Shown here: positions 47,967 to 56,717 of the stretch, piece by piece
How the letters are laid out: every line of letters starts with the position of its first letter
How positions within the stretch are numbered: the first letter of the stretch is position 1
NCBI GenBank assembly: GCA_016938035.1
Contig: JAFGVK010000047.1
Location: 1-64,000, forward strand
Direction of reading: 5' to 3'
Source: Deltaproteobacteria bacterium
Lineage (GTDB): Bacteria; Myxococcota_A; UBA796; GCA-2862545
DNA: 64,000 nucleotides
Notes under the pieces: generated by a model
The model's input: only the letters and a program-made list of their open reading frames with translations
Database searches by the model: none
What the model was told of the DNA's origin: nothing
Translations under genes and position numbers: made by a program

Positions 47967-49079
47967 AGGCAGCGCCCCTCCCGTCGTCGGCGCCAGATCA
48001 CCAGGATGCCCGTAGGGAGGTGCGGGACGTCTCCCGGCTTGGCGGAGCACCAGGGGCGTGTCTTGTCCTCGAACCAGTTCCCGACACCTGGGCGTGGTCT
48101 CGGCGCCCATCTCCCGAGGACCACTCCGACAGGAGATCCGGCCCATGCGTCCGTCCTTGATCACGATAGCCGGCGATTCGCAAGAAAGATACTGCGCGAT
48201 AGACAGTGTCGTGATCATCGATGACCGATCCGCTCGGGCTCAGCAGTCCCTTGCAGCCCCCCGCGGCGCTCGTGGAGCGTCCCGGCAGGGTGCTGTTGCG
48301 AACGAACCACCGTTATCGGCGCGTGCCTCGCGCCCCCGCGCCGGGCGCTGGGGCCTGCCGGCCCTCGGACATGCGGGTGGTTCCACGACCTTGTGCGCTC
48401 GGACCGGAGTTCCTGTCCTAAGGTCGCCCACTCCTGGGCCTCGCCGCCTGACCTGGCCGCTCTCAGCGATCCGTCCTCCGGTCCAGCGAGCTCACGGCTC
48501 CTCCGGGTGCAGCTTGTGTCGGGGTGGTCACGGGTGGTGCCGATGGCACAAGGGTCAGCGGGCGAGAAGACCCTGGCTCGTGACGCGCGGTGATGCGCGT
48601 CCGCCACTGTGGCGCGTGCGTCCGAACAAGATGCGGATGAACGCCGAGGCGCTCGCCGGAGACGCCCGGTTTCCCTTGGTCTTCGTGAGGGCAAGTGGCA
48701 CAGCAGGTCCTCCGGAACGACCTCAGCCTCGCCAGGTGGCCCGTCCGATGCGTCGCTGAGCAGCCAGTGGCTCGCGGGCGGCGGCTGTTCGTCCGGTTCC
48801 AGCCGCCTTCAAGGAGGTTCCTGCCTTGTTGTCCTGCGCTGGCGCCCCCAGGGCGCTTGAGAGGAGATCCTACCTTGGAGCGCGGTCAGGCGCGCCCAAA
48901 GGCGAGCATCACTAGAAGTGTTGGAAGGGACGGGACGAGGTGTGGAACCATCGATTCCGATCGCTCTCCCGAGCCCCTTCATCGCGGCTGAACGAGCGGC
49001 GCCGCCGCGCGCGAGGGTGCTGGCGGTCGCCGTCGCGATCGCATAGCTACGCTAGACTCCGGCCGAGGTCGCTGCAGCC
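47963..49079. other. Gene-poor stretch, left part of putative insertion
   Basis: This 1.1-kb stretch holds module B of the dispersed repeat at 48194-48425 and no convincing gene. Frames are open through GC bias but show no domain, no signal peptide and no good ribosome binding site. Confidence 0.55.
48194..48425 (+). repeat. Dispersed mosaic repeat, copy 2 (module B)
   Basis: It matches the reverse complement of 858-1065, with the best blocks around GATCATCG, CGGGCTCAGCAG, CCGGGCGCTGGG and GCGCTCGGACCG. Small indels break any reading frame. Confidence 0.55.
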
Positions 49080-49355
49080 ATGACCTACGAGAAGATCGCC
49101 GACTACCACATTGCCCTACGCGCGGGAGATCCGCCTCGCATCTCACGCCGGGGCAAGTCGAAGTGCGCCGCTTCGCTCAACGTCGCCCAAGCGCAGGCTC
49201 TCCTCGAAGGCGGCTATCGCGTGCCGGAGGGGGCCGACGACCCCGAGCACGTCTACGCCAAGCACGCCACACCCGCGGGTTGGCTGGGAACTGCAGCGCG
49301 AGGGGCCGACGACCCCGAGCACGTCTACGCCAAGCACGAGGGCACATGGTACTAG
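49080..49355 (+). CDS. Small protein with duplicated GADDPEHVYAKH motif
   Basis: The 91-aa product is not recognised. It is polar, with no signal or membrane span, and contains the 12-residue motif GADDPEHVYAKH twice, encoded by exact 36-bp repeats. The start ATG has GAGGT about 9 bases upstream. It lies 86 bp before the ImmA/IrrE-like gene on the same strand. The position is that of the regulator that often precedes such peptidases, but no helix-turn-helix is evident. Confidence 0.55.
   Translation: MTYEKIADYHIALRAGDPPRISRRGKSKCAASLNVAQAQALLEGGYRVPEGADDPEHVYAKHATPAGWLGTAARGADDPEHVYAKHEGTWY
49230..49337 (+). repeat. Two exact 36-bp direct repeats, 72-bp period
   Basis: GGGGCCGACGACCCCGAGCA begins each copy, at 49230 and 49302. 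Both are in the same frame of the small gene, so the duplication is coding and recent. Confidence 0.9.
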
Positions 49356-49441
49356 GCGAACCGCCACGGATCGCGGCGCTACCATGGGTTCCCGGTTCCT
49401 GATTCGCGTGTTCCTCCTGCCATCCGGGAGCGGAGTCGATC

Positions 49442-50866
49442 ATGAGGTTCGGTGATCCGCAGCGTTTCGCGTGGGTGGTAGAGCCGCTCGGTTTGTCGCC
49501 AGAGGAAGCGGAGTCGTCTGCGGCTCGCTCTCTTGTGCGCCTGCAGGTCTGGTGTGCGGGCCAGAACCTCTGCTCCGGTGTGGACGAGGAGGGTGACTTC
49601 GACACCCTAGAAGTGCCGTTGATTGACCTAGCTGTCTGGCTTGTCAAGGGCTGGGAGGAGCGACTCTTTGATGCGTCCCTCCAGCGCGTGTTGGCGACCG
49701 GGTTTCTGCACCGGGTCTCCGTCGCCGCCCGGTGGGAGGTCAGTGGCGCGCTGGCGTTGGGCCTAGCGGATGCTGAATCGCTGCATACTTGGGCATCGGT
49801 TCGCGCATTGGAGTTCGCGGGCAGCGACTACCTTCTGCCCAACGTCGTGTTCGACAGGATCGACGACTTCATCCGCATCTCTTGGTCGCAGCGCTCCGAC
49901 AGGCAGTCGTTTGTCGATGTCGCGTTCGCGCAATCCAAAGGCACGGTGTTGGTGGATGCACGGGACTTCGTCGCGGTCTGCATGGACCTGATTCGCACGA
50001 CCTACGAGCTGACGAAGGCGGTCCACATCACAGATGACGTTCGGGTCGTCCAGCTGGCAGAATTCCTCGATCGGGATCCCGCTGTCGTGGGCCGGCGCGC
50101 GGTTCAGCGCTGGGTGCCGGGAGTGGATATCGACGCCATCATGGCGCAGGAAGAGCTGGTTCAACTTGGCAAGAGCGGTCGCGGTGGCGTTGTCGCGGCC
50201 TTCCTGCGTTCGTCGGACCAGGTCCTCGCTGCGAGGATTGTCACGAGGTGCCTTCACCGCTTCGGAGAGAGGACGTCGCAGCTTGACAAGGGGAGTCTGG
50301 AGGCCCTCACCGCCGGGGCCGACACCTCGATCGATCCGGCCGAGCCCTGGGCGTCAGGGCTTCGGCTGGCCCGACATGTGAGGGCACGGTTTGCGGAGAT
50401 CGGTCTGTGCCCGGTGGATGGGCCTGTTCCGATCACCGCGGTGATCTCGGACCTTGGCATCGCCGTCGCGTTGGAGGATCTTGGCACCACAGACGCGGAC
50501 GGCGTCTGCCTCCTGGACCAAGAGGGGCGGGCGCTGGCCATCCTGAACACAGGCGGTAGGCTGTCCGCCTCCGCCGTTGGGAGGCGTTCGACGCTCGCCC
50601 ACGAGCTGTGCCACTTCGCATTTGACGCGCCTCGGTTCAAGACGATCGGGCAAGCGGATCTCCGCCGCTCCCCAGACTCCATCGTCGAGAAGCGCGCCAA
50701 CGCCTTCGCCGCGGAGCTTCTCCTGCCGCGCAGCCTCATCCGACGCTATGCCCGTGGAGACACCCTCCATCGCTCAACCCTCGCATACCTCGCCAAGAGG
50801 TTTGGCGTAGGGATGCAATTGGCCGCGCATCAGGCGGAGAACGCTGGGATCCGCCTCTCGAGCTAG
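49442..50866 (+). CDS. ImmA/IrrE-type metallopeptidase with long N-terminal domain
   Basis: This 474-aa protein has a C-terminal COG2856-like domain from about residue 315, with zinc motif HELCH (387-391) in STLAHELCHFAFD and the downstream acidic stretch EKRANAFAAELLLPRS. Related peptidases cleave repressors of mobile elements or act as toxins or stress regulators. The first about 300 residues are unrecognised and do not resemble an XRE helix-turn-helix. The start has GGAG 8 bases upstream. It lies inside the repeat-flanked insertion, and its codon choice looks less GC-extreme than the neighbours. Confidence 0.8.
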   Translation: MRFGDPQRFAWVVEPLGLSPEEAESSAARSLVRLQVWCAGQNLCSGVDEEGDFDTLEVPLIDLAVWLVKGWEERLFDASLQRVLATGFLHRVSVAARWEVSGALALGLADAESLHTWASVRALEFAGSDYLLPNVVFDRIDDFIRISWSQRSDRQSFVDVAFAQSKGTVLVDARDFVAVCMDLIRTTYELTKAVHITDDVRVVQLAEFLDRDPAVVGRRAVQRWVPGVDIDAIMAQEELVQLGKSGRGGVVAAFLRSSDQVLAARIVTRCLHRFGERTSQLDKGSLEALTAGADTSIDPAEPWASGLRLARHVRARFAEIGLCPVDGPVPITAVISDLGIAVALEDLGTTDADGVCLLDQEGRALAILNTGGRLSASAVGRRSTLAHELCHFAFDAPRFKTIGQADLRRSPDSIVEKRANAFAAELLLPRSLIRRYARGDTLHRSTLAYLAKRFGVGMQLAAHQAENAGIRLSS

Positions 50867-50999
50867 GGTGCAGGGGCCCACGTCGATGGGCCAGCACCGC
50901 GAGGATGCGGAGCCTCCTGCTCCAAGACCTCCTGCAGCGAATGAGGGGATCACTCGGGCAGCCGGTGGCCGCCAGGGTGGGGCCATCGGAAGCGGACCG

Positions 51000-51055
51000 C
51001 AGCCAGCGGGGGCAGGGCACCACCATGACGGTGGTGCTGCCGGTGGGGTGAGGGC
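51000..51055 (+). repeat. 56-bp direct repeat, right copy
   Basis: This copy repeats the kinase 3' end (TTMTVVLPVG and stop) with two substitutions. It has no kinase gene in front of it and ends 2 bp before the mpl stop, so it is either the displaced original junction or a duplicated target. Confidence 0.95.
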
Positions 51056-51057
51056 GC

Positions 51058-52503
51058 CTAGCGCTTGCCCTCGAACCGCACCTCGAGCAGGTCGAGCAGC
51101 TGCGCGTGCAGCCCGCCGAAGGCCCCGTTGGAGAGCACCGCGATCACGTCGCCCGGGTGGGCCCTCGCGGCGAGGGTGTGGGCGATGTCGGAGGGATCGG
51201 CGAGGGTGAGCGCATCCTTGCCCCTGGCGCTGAGCGCCTCCACCAGCTCGCCGGCGGAGAAGCGCTCGCCGTCCTCTAGGCGGGACTGGTCGTAGGGGGC
51301 GCCGATGATCACCTGGTCGGCCTCGTCGAAGGCCTCGGCGTAGGCGTCCTGGAAGACCCTGGTGCGCGAGGTGGCGGAGCGGGGCTCCCACACCGCCCAC
51401 AGGCGGCGCTGCCCGAAGCGCTGCCGCAGCGCCTCTAGCGTGACCTTCACCGCGGTGGGGTGGTGCGCAAAATCGTCGACGACCGTGACCCCGCCCGGCT
51501 CCCCGCGGACCTCCTGCCGGCGCTTGATGCCCCGGAAGGAGGCGAAGCCCTCCGCGAGCGCCTCGGGCGAGACCCCCTGGCGGATGGCGGCAGCGGCGGC
51601 GGCGACCTGGTTGTAGAGGTTGTGCTCCCCCACCATGATCGAGGTGTAGGTCCCAAGCGCCTCGCCGTCGCGCAGCACCGTGAAGCGCATCACGCCCCGC
51701 TCTGTGTCGATCTCCTCGATGCGGCCGTCCCACTCGAAGCCGGGGCCGTAGCGCCAGACCTCGCACCGAGCGGCCTCGGCCACCTCCACCGCGCCTGGGT
51801 CGTCCCCCCGCAGGATCAGCAGCCCGTCCTCCGGCAGGATCTCCATCAGGGTGCGGAAGGAGCGCTTCACGTGGTCGAGGTCGGTGTAGATGTCGGCGTG
51901 GTCGAATTCCACCGAGGTGAGGATGCAGGTGCGCGGGCGGTAGTGGATGAACTTGGGCCGCTTGTCGAAGAAGGCGGTGTCGTACTCGTCGCCCTCGATC
52001 ACGAAGTGGGTGCCCGCTCCCCGCCGAGCGGTGCGGTCGAAGTTGAGGGCGCGCCCCCCGATCAGGAAGCCCGGCTCCAGACCGGCGCTCTCCAGCAACC
52101 AGGCGGCGATCGCGGTGGTGGTGGTCTTCCCGTGGGTGCCGGCCGCGACCACGGCGTGGGCGTCGCGCAGGAAGAGCTCCCCCAGGATCTGTGGGAAGGA
52201 GAGGTAGGGCAGGTCGGAGGCGACGAGCGCCGCGGCCTCCTCGTACACTGCGCGGATGACGTTGCCCACCACCACGAGGTCTGGACCATAGTCAAGGTTC
52301 TTGGCATTGAACCCTTCCATGACTGGGATGCCCAGGTCGGCGAGGTAGTCGGACATCGGCGGGTAGACCGCGGTGTCGGAGCCGGTCACGGCGTAGCCGG
52401 CGTCCTTGAGCATCCCGGCGAGGGAGCCCATCGCGGTGCCGGCGATGCCCATGATGTGGATGGTGCGGAGGGGGGACGGGAGGGAATCGCGGAGGTGCGG
52501 CAA
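51058..52503 (-). CDS. mpl: UDP-N-acetylmuramate:L-alanyl-gamma-D-glutamyl-meso-diaminopimelate ligase
   Basis: The 481-aa Mur ligase attaches recycled murein tripeptide to UDP-MurNAc. Motifs are IMGIAGTAMGSLAG at the N-terminus (MurC/Mpl-type Rossmann), the ATP loop GTHGKTTTT (122-130), EGDEYDTAFFDKRPKF, and FAHHPTAVK in the centre. The EGDEYDTAFFDKR stretch separates Mpl from MurC. The start is TTG at 52503 with GAGGAG 6 bases upstream. It implies meso-diaminopimelate peptidoglycan and wall recycling. It converges on the putative insertion. Confidence 0.93.
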   Translation of the reverse strand: MPHLRDSLPSPLRTIHIMGIAGTAMGSLAGMLKDAGYAVTGSDTAVYPPMSDYLADLGIPVMEGFNAKNLDYGPDLVVVGNVIRAVYEEAAALVASDLPYLSFPQILGELFLRDAHAVVAAGTHGKTTTTAIAAWLLESAGLEPGFLIGGRALNFDRTARRGAGTHFVIEGDEYDTAFFDKRPKFIHYRPRTCILTSVEFDHADIYTDLDHVKRSFRTLMEILPEDGLLILRGDDPGAVEVAEAARCEVWRYGPGFEWDGRIEEIDTERGVMRFTVLRDGEALGTYTSIMVGEHNLYNQVAAAAAAIRQGVSPEALAEGFASFRGIKRRQEVRGEPGGVTVVDDFAHHPTAVKVTLEALRQRFGQRRLWAVWEPRSATSRTRVFQDAYAEAFDEADQVIIGAPYDQSRLEDGERFSAGELVEALSARGKDALTLADPSDIAHTLAARAHPGDVIAVLSNGAFGGLHAQLLDLLEVRFEGKR

Positions 52504-52632
52504 GGTTTCTCCTCTGGCAGGAGAGCAGGTTAGCTGCTGCCGGTGAGGTGTACCACGTCGCAGGTGGGGAGCGTGTCACGCTCGCCGGCCTGGCGGTCTC
52601 TTCCCCTCCAATCCACTCGCCACGGAGTCCCC

Positions 52633-53118
52633 ATGTGGGTCCTTCTTCTCGCAGCCATCGCCCTCGCCGAGCCCCCCCTGGACGACGTGCAGTCGGTCGC
52701 GTCCTACCTCGTGGAGGATCAGCCCTGCCGCTGGCGGGTGGAGCGCCTGCCGGAGCTGCGGGTGGGTGAGCAGGGGGTGCTCTCCTTCCGTCTCAACGTG
52801 CCGCCCGACCACCACGTGTACCGCGAGGCGCTGGAGATCGCGGTGATCAGCAGCGGCGGCCTGACGGTAGGCGAGACGCGCTACCCGGCGCCGGTGGTGG
52901 TGGAGGACCCCGATTTTGGACCTCAGCTCGAGTATCGAGGTGACGTGGTGGTAGAGGTCCCGATCACCGCGACCACCTACACCGACGCCCCGGTGGACCT
53001 CGTGGTGGCGCTGCGCCACCAGGGCTGCAGCGTCGAGGTCTGTCATCCCCCGCGCGAGGCGACCGAGAAGGTCCGCGTCCCGGTCAAGCTCAAGCCCGCA
53101 GCCCCACAGGAGCGCTGA
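52633..53118 (+). CDS. Periplasmic DsbD-alpha-like (disulfide corrector) protein
   Basis: This 161-aa secreted protein has a short signal peptide (MWVLLLAAIALAE) and one immunoglobulin-like domain ending in HQGCSVEVCHPP (Cys132, Cys137). That matches the redox pair of the N-terminal domain of DsbD (QGCAxxGxCYPP type). It lacks the DsbD membrane and thioredoxin parts, so it is a stand-alone partner that would carry electrons in the periplasm. Its TGA overlaps the ATG of hslO by one base. The start at 52633 was chosen for the signal peptide. Confidence 0.8.
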   Translation: MWVLLLAAIALAEPPLDDVQSVASYLVEDQPCRWRVERLPELRVGEQGVLSFRLNVPPDHHVYREALEIAVISSGGLTVGETRYPAPVVVEDPDFGPQLEYRGDVVVEVPITATTYTDAPVDLVVALRHQGCSVEVCHPPREATEKVRVPVKLKPAAPQER

Positions 53119-54008
53119 TGTCCTTCGAAGATCACCTCCTCCGCGCCTTCATCGCAGAGGGCGCCGCTCGCGTCCTCGCGGTGGACGTGCGCGAGGTCGC
53201 TCGCACCACCCGATCCTCCCACTTCCTGGGGGCGGGCGCGGCCCGGCTCGCGGCGGAGGGGGCGGTGGCGACCGCGCTGTTCTCGGCCTACCTCAAGGGC
53301 GAGGCGAAGGTCAGCCTCCAGATCCAGCTCGAGCACCCCAAGGCCGCCTACATGGGCGACGTGAGCGGTGAGGGGCAGATGCGCGCCCGGTTCACCCCCG
53401 CCCACGTGCCGCTGCCCGAGGACGGCGCCCTCCGCGGGGCGCTGATGGTGATCCAGTGGTCTGGCGACAAGGAGGTCTACCGGGGCACCAGCGCGATCGA
53501 TGACACCTCCCTCCAGGGGGCGCTCGCCCACCACCTCCGCACCTCCTCGCAGGTGGACGTCGCGCTCAGGATCGCGGTGGAGCAAGACGAGGACGGCGAC
53601 ATCACCAGGGCGATCGGGGTGCTGGTGGAGCGGCTCCCCACCCACGACGAGCTGCCGTCGCTGGAGCCAGAGGACTTCTACAGGACCTTCGGTGCGGTGG
53701 AGTCGCTCTCGGCCAGCGCGCTGGAGGCCGCGCTGGACGCGCGGGAGCTGGCGGGGTCGGAGCTCTCGGTGCTGGACCAGAAGCCCGTCACCTGGCACTG
53801 CGGGTGCAGCCAGGAGCGGGTGGAGGGGATGCTGTTGAGCCTCGGGTCCGATGAGCTCCAGAGCATGCACGACGAGGACGGTGGCGCCTCGGTCACCTGC
53901 CACTTCTGCAACACCCCTTATGCGGTGAGCGCGCCCCGGCTGCTGGAGCTGATCGGTGCGCTGAGGCGATCTCCCGAGGTGGGCGCGTCGCCGGTGGCCG
54001 AGGCCTGA
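53118..54008 (+). CDS. hslO: Redox-regulated chaperone Hsp33
   Basis: The 296-aa protein follows Hsp33 throughout (DHLLRAFIAEGAARVLAVDV, VEGMLLSLGSDELQSM). The C-terminal zinc switch is complete: CGC at 228-230 and CHFC at 261-264. In this family, oxidation of these cysteines releases zinc and activates holdase function. Translation is coupled to a periplasmic DsbD-alpha-like gene, an apt but unusual pairing across the membrane. Confidence 0.95.
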   Translation: MSFEDHLLRAFIAEGAARVLAVDVREVARTTRSSHFLGAGAARLAAEGAVATALFSAYLKGEAKVSLQIQLEHPKAAYMGDVSGEGQMRARFTPAHVPLPEDGALRGALMVIQWSGDKEVYRGTSAIDDTSLQGALAHHLRTSSQVDVALRIAVEQDEDGDITRAIGVLVERLPTHDELPSLEPEDFYRTFGAVESLSASALEAALDARELAGSELSVLDQKPVTWHCGCSQERVEGMLLSLGSDELQSMHDEDGGASVTCHFCNTPYAVSAPRLLELIGALRRSPEVGASPVAEA

Positions 54009-54855
54009 TCCCACGCCAGGTGGACTGCCGTGGCGAGCGGCCCGCAGGGGACCAGATCTCCAGATCGCCCCAGGGGGGACGGCCGGTCTCCCCACGCGAT
54101 CCGGAGGTTCACCCAATGGGGAAGGAGCCATCGCGCATTTGCCGATTTGCCTCACGCGTCCTGCTCTTCGTCCACTGAGCGCCGAAACAGGCTCTAGATG
54201 CTGCTCGGTTACATCTAGGCTGTGGCGCGGAATCCTGGAAGGTCCTCTCTAATCCGCGACCCAAGGTCCCCGGGGGGGGGCCACGGTCCACGGGCTGTAC
54301 GACGCATCAGGAGGGCTACGTGTTCTGCTGTGGCCCCTAGGGTCAGCCCGTCTGGGGACGTGGGATAGGCTCGCCGCCTCCTCGCCGTCCATGCACGCAC
54401 CGCTCTTCGTGTCGCGAACCCAGAGGTCCGTTCAGTGATCGGGCTCGGCCTACCGTTCCTCGTGGCCCACGCGAGCCACCGCTGAACCACCGGCTGGACG
54501 CGAGGCCTTGGAGTCCCCACGGGTGGAGCGCCGAGGTCCAGGGGGTCGAGGGCTAGGAGGAAGGCGACGACCTCTCGTTCGCGACGGACGCACGCGAGCA
54601 CAGCGAGGGGCCGACGACGCCCTCTGCGTCCTGGGCCCAGCGATCCGGAGCCCGTGGGTCTATGAGCCGGCGGCGTCAGGGGCTGCTGGGGCGCTGGCGC
54701 CGGTCCCTTTGGGGACAAGCCCGCGCCAGGGGGACGCGGGCCCGGCGCTGAGGACCTGCGCCGGGCGCTCCGCTCGCGATGATCTGCCGGAGGAGGGGGA
54801 CGGACAGGCGCGGGTCAGGCTATACCTTCGTCTCCCCACTCGCGAGAGGGCGCTC
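54009..54855. other. Intergenic region, about 850 bp
   Basis: No gene is supported. It contains an inverted repeat CTAGATG/CATCTAG at 54194-54218 with an 11-nt loop, and module A of the dispersed repeat at 54486-54660. The frame of the next gene runs open back to 54508, but the region reads as repeat-derived Arg/Gly-rich sequence. Confidence 0.5.
54486..54660 (+). repeat. Dispersed mosaic repeat, copy 3 (module A)
   Basis: It matches the reverse complement of 694-860 at about 80 percent by eye, including CCTTGGAG, GGTCCAGGG, GCTAGGAGGA and CGCGACGGACGCA blocks, with indels. Confidence 0.65.
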
Positions 54856-56151
54856 TTGCTGCTGTCGATCCTCCTCCTCCCCTTTGCCTGGGCCGATGGG
54901 CCGCCGAGCGATGCCCCGCAGGCAGCCCCGCGCTGCGAGCACTCGATGAGCGCCGAGCAGCTCAAGGCCACCCTCAGCGAGGGCGAGGCCGCGGCGATCG
55001 CCAGCGACATCTGGAGCTTCAGGGGCAGCCACGGGCGCTCGCTCGCCGCGGTGCGCTGCCTCGACGCCTTGGTCGAGGCCCGCGCGGTGACCCTGCTCCA
55101 CACCCACGAGGCGCTGGCCGCGCAGGTGAGGGGAGACGAGCCGGCGGCGGTGGCTGCCTTCGTCGCCGCACAGGCCCACCCCGCGGTGGAGGCTCCCGGT
55201 TGGTTGGGGGCCTCGGACACCGCCATCCGCGCCCGCTGGACCGAGGCCACCAGGGCCGAGCCCCAGGTCTGGGAGCGGGTCCGCCTAGCGCCGGAGGTGC
55301 AGCTGTGGATCGACGGGGAGCGGGTCTGGGCGCGGCCGGTCGGCCACCCCGCAGTGGCTCAGATCACCGACGCGACCGGGGCGGTGCTGTGGTCCGCCTA
55401 CCTCACCGGCGCGCAGCCGCTCCCCTCGGAGTACGCCACCCCCGGCCCGGAGCTGCTCGGCTCAGAGGGGGACGAGGCCCTGGCCCTGGCGGTCCGTCTC
55501 CTCAACCAGGGCGACTACGCCCAGGCCCTGCGGGTGTCGGTCCCCGCGGTGTCCAAGTACCCTGGGCTCTCGCTCTCGTTCCTGGCGGTGGCCCAGCTGG
55601 CGATGAACCACCAGGACACCCACCCCGGCGGCTACCCCACCGGCAGCTACGCCCCCCTGTCCCCGTACCTCGCGCCTGGCGAGCTGGAGGCCACACCCAT
55701 CACACCCAGGGGCTCCGGAGTGCTCAACACCGGCACCTTCGTGCCCCCCAAGGGGCTGGAGCACGGGGGGGGGCGCCTGCTGATGGGGGTGGACATGGGC
55801 CTCCCAACCGGCTTCAGGGCCGAGTGGAAGTTCCCCGCAGACGAGGACGAGGCCGGCTCGCTCGGCACCCTGGACAGCGTGGGGATGCGGATGGGCATGG
55901 GGTGGATGATCCCCTGGCAGTGGTACTCCGGCACCACCTTCGCCATGCTCGGCACCCTGGACTGGGGGGCGGGGATGGATCTTCAGGTAGAGACCTCCAT
56001 GGGGATGATCTACCTCATCGACTGGGGCGGCTCGCTGGCGGTGGGCAGCGCCCTGCAGTACGACCCCAAGGGCCCGTTTCAGGCGAGCCTCGGCGGCTAC
56101 ATCGACGTGAACGGGGTCACCCCCGAGGCCTCGGTCGCCTTCCTCTGGTGA
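54856..56151 (+). CDS. Secreted outer-membrane-like protein, unknown function
   Basis: The likely start is TTG at 54856 (GAGAGGG 5 bases upstream), giving 431 aa with a signal peptide (LLLLSILLLPFAWADG). The middle (about 30-230) is helical and repeat-like. The last about 150 residues alternate Gly and aromatic residues (for example GMGWMIPWQWYSGTTFAML) and end in Phe-Leu-Trp, typical of a small beta-barrel. I do not recognise a family. It converges with the next lipoprotein gene, 7 bp between stops. Confidence 0.65.
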   Translation: MLLSILLLPFAWADGPPSDAPQAAPRCEHSMSAEQLKATLSEGEAAAIASDIWSFRGSHGRSLAAVRCLDALVEARAVTLLHTHEALAAQVRGDEPAAVAAFVAAQAHPAVEAPGWLGASDTAIRARWTEATRAEPQVWERVRLAPEVQLWIDGERVWARPVGHPAVAQITDATGAVLWSAYLTGAQPLPSEYATPGPELLGSEGDEALALAVRLLNQGDYAQALRVSVPAVSKYPGLSLSFLAVAQLAMNHQDTHPGGYPTGSYAPLSPYLAPGELEATPITPRGSGVLNTGTFVPPKGLEHGGGRLLMGVDMGLPTGFRAEWKFPADEDEAGSLGTLDSVGMRMGMGWMIPWQWYSGTTFAMLGTLDWGAGMDLQVETSMGMIYLIDWGGSLAVGSALQYDPKGPFQASLGGYIDVNGVTPEASVAFLW

Positions 56152-56158
56152 GCCGCCC

Positions 56159-56557
56159 CTAGCGGGTCCGCTCCCAGCCGTCGCCGTCGGCCCACGCGCC
56201 GTCGTCGAGATAGGTCAGATCGAAGGTGATGTTGTTGCCCACCGCCGCGTACAGGTGCGCTGAGGTCCACAGGTCGGGATAGCCCTCGCAGGCAGCCACC
56301 ACCACGTAGAAGTCCTCGTGGTTGTACATGCCGCAGGTGTAGATCTCCTCCGCGTAGGCGTTGCACGGCTCCGGCTCGCTGCCGCCGCTGATCTGGTCCC
56401 AGGTGGCGTCGGGATCATCCTCGTGCTGCCCGAGGAGCCAGGTGAGGGTCGCCCTGGCGTCCACCCCGTCGGGATAGCTGGCGTGGATCTCGATCGGGCC
56501 GTCTCCGTCGGCGGGCTGGGCGGTCTGGCAGGCGACGAGCGCGGCGAGCAGGATCAT
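56159..56557 (-). CDS. Small lipoprotein, unknown function
   Basis: This 132-aa product starts MILLAALVACQTAQ, a lipobox-like LVAC, and continues as an acidic domain with three further cysteines (EPCNAYAEEIYTCGMYNHED, AACEGYP). ATG 56557 is preferred over ATG 56569 because GGAG lies 7 bases before it. It is probably membrane-anchored and secreted. No family is recognised. It is in line with the minus-strand envelope genes that follow. Confidence 0.65.
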   Translation of the reverse strand: MILLAALVACQTAQPADGDGPIEIHASYPDGVDARATLTWLLGQHEDDPDATWDQISGGSEPEPCNAYAEEIYTCGMYNHEDFYVVVAACEGYPDLWTSAHLYAAVGNNITFDLTYLDDGAWADGDGWERTR

Positions 56558-56717
56558 CTCGGACTCCATGGTGACGAGAGCCCTACGGGATCGGGCTCGG
56601 AATATTCACCCCGTCCGCCGCGTCGGTGGATCACCCGGTCGGGAGCGCGCTCCCCCGGGGCCGGGCTGGCCGCTCGGTGGACCGCGCCAGCGCTCGCCGC
56701 CGCACCACCTGTCCGCG

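Larger units (their letters stand above)
47967..50999. mobile_element. Putative 3-kb insertion between histidine kinase and mpl
   Basis: The segment is bounded by two 56-bp direct repeats derived from the kinase 3' end. It contains a small repeat-bearing gene, an ImmA/IrrE peptidase gene and a dispersed repeat copy, and by eye has less extreme GC at third codon positions than its neighbours. No integrase, transposase or tRNA is visible, so the mechanism is unknown; ectopic recombination is an alternative. Confidence 0.45.

Noticed and set aside
48058-48759. 233-aa open frame at the left of the putative insertion
   Set aside because: It overlaps a repeat module and has no domain, signal or start site support.
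54194-54218. Inverted repeat CTAGATG/CATCTAG as an operator
   Set aside because: It is far from any supported start codon and only 7 bp per arm; noted under the intergenic region only.
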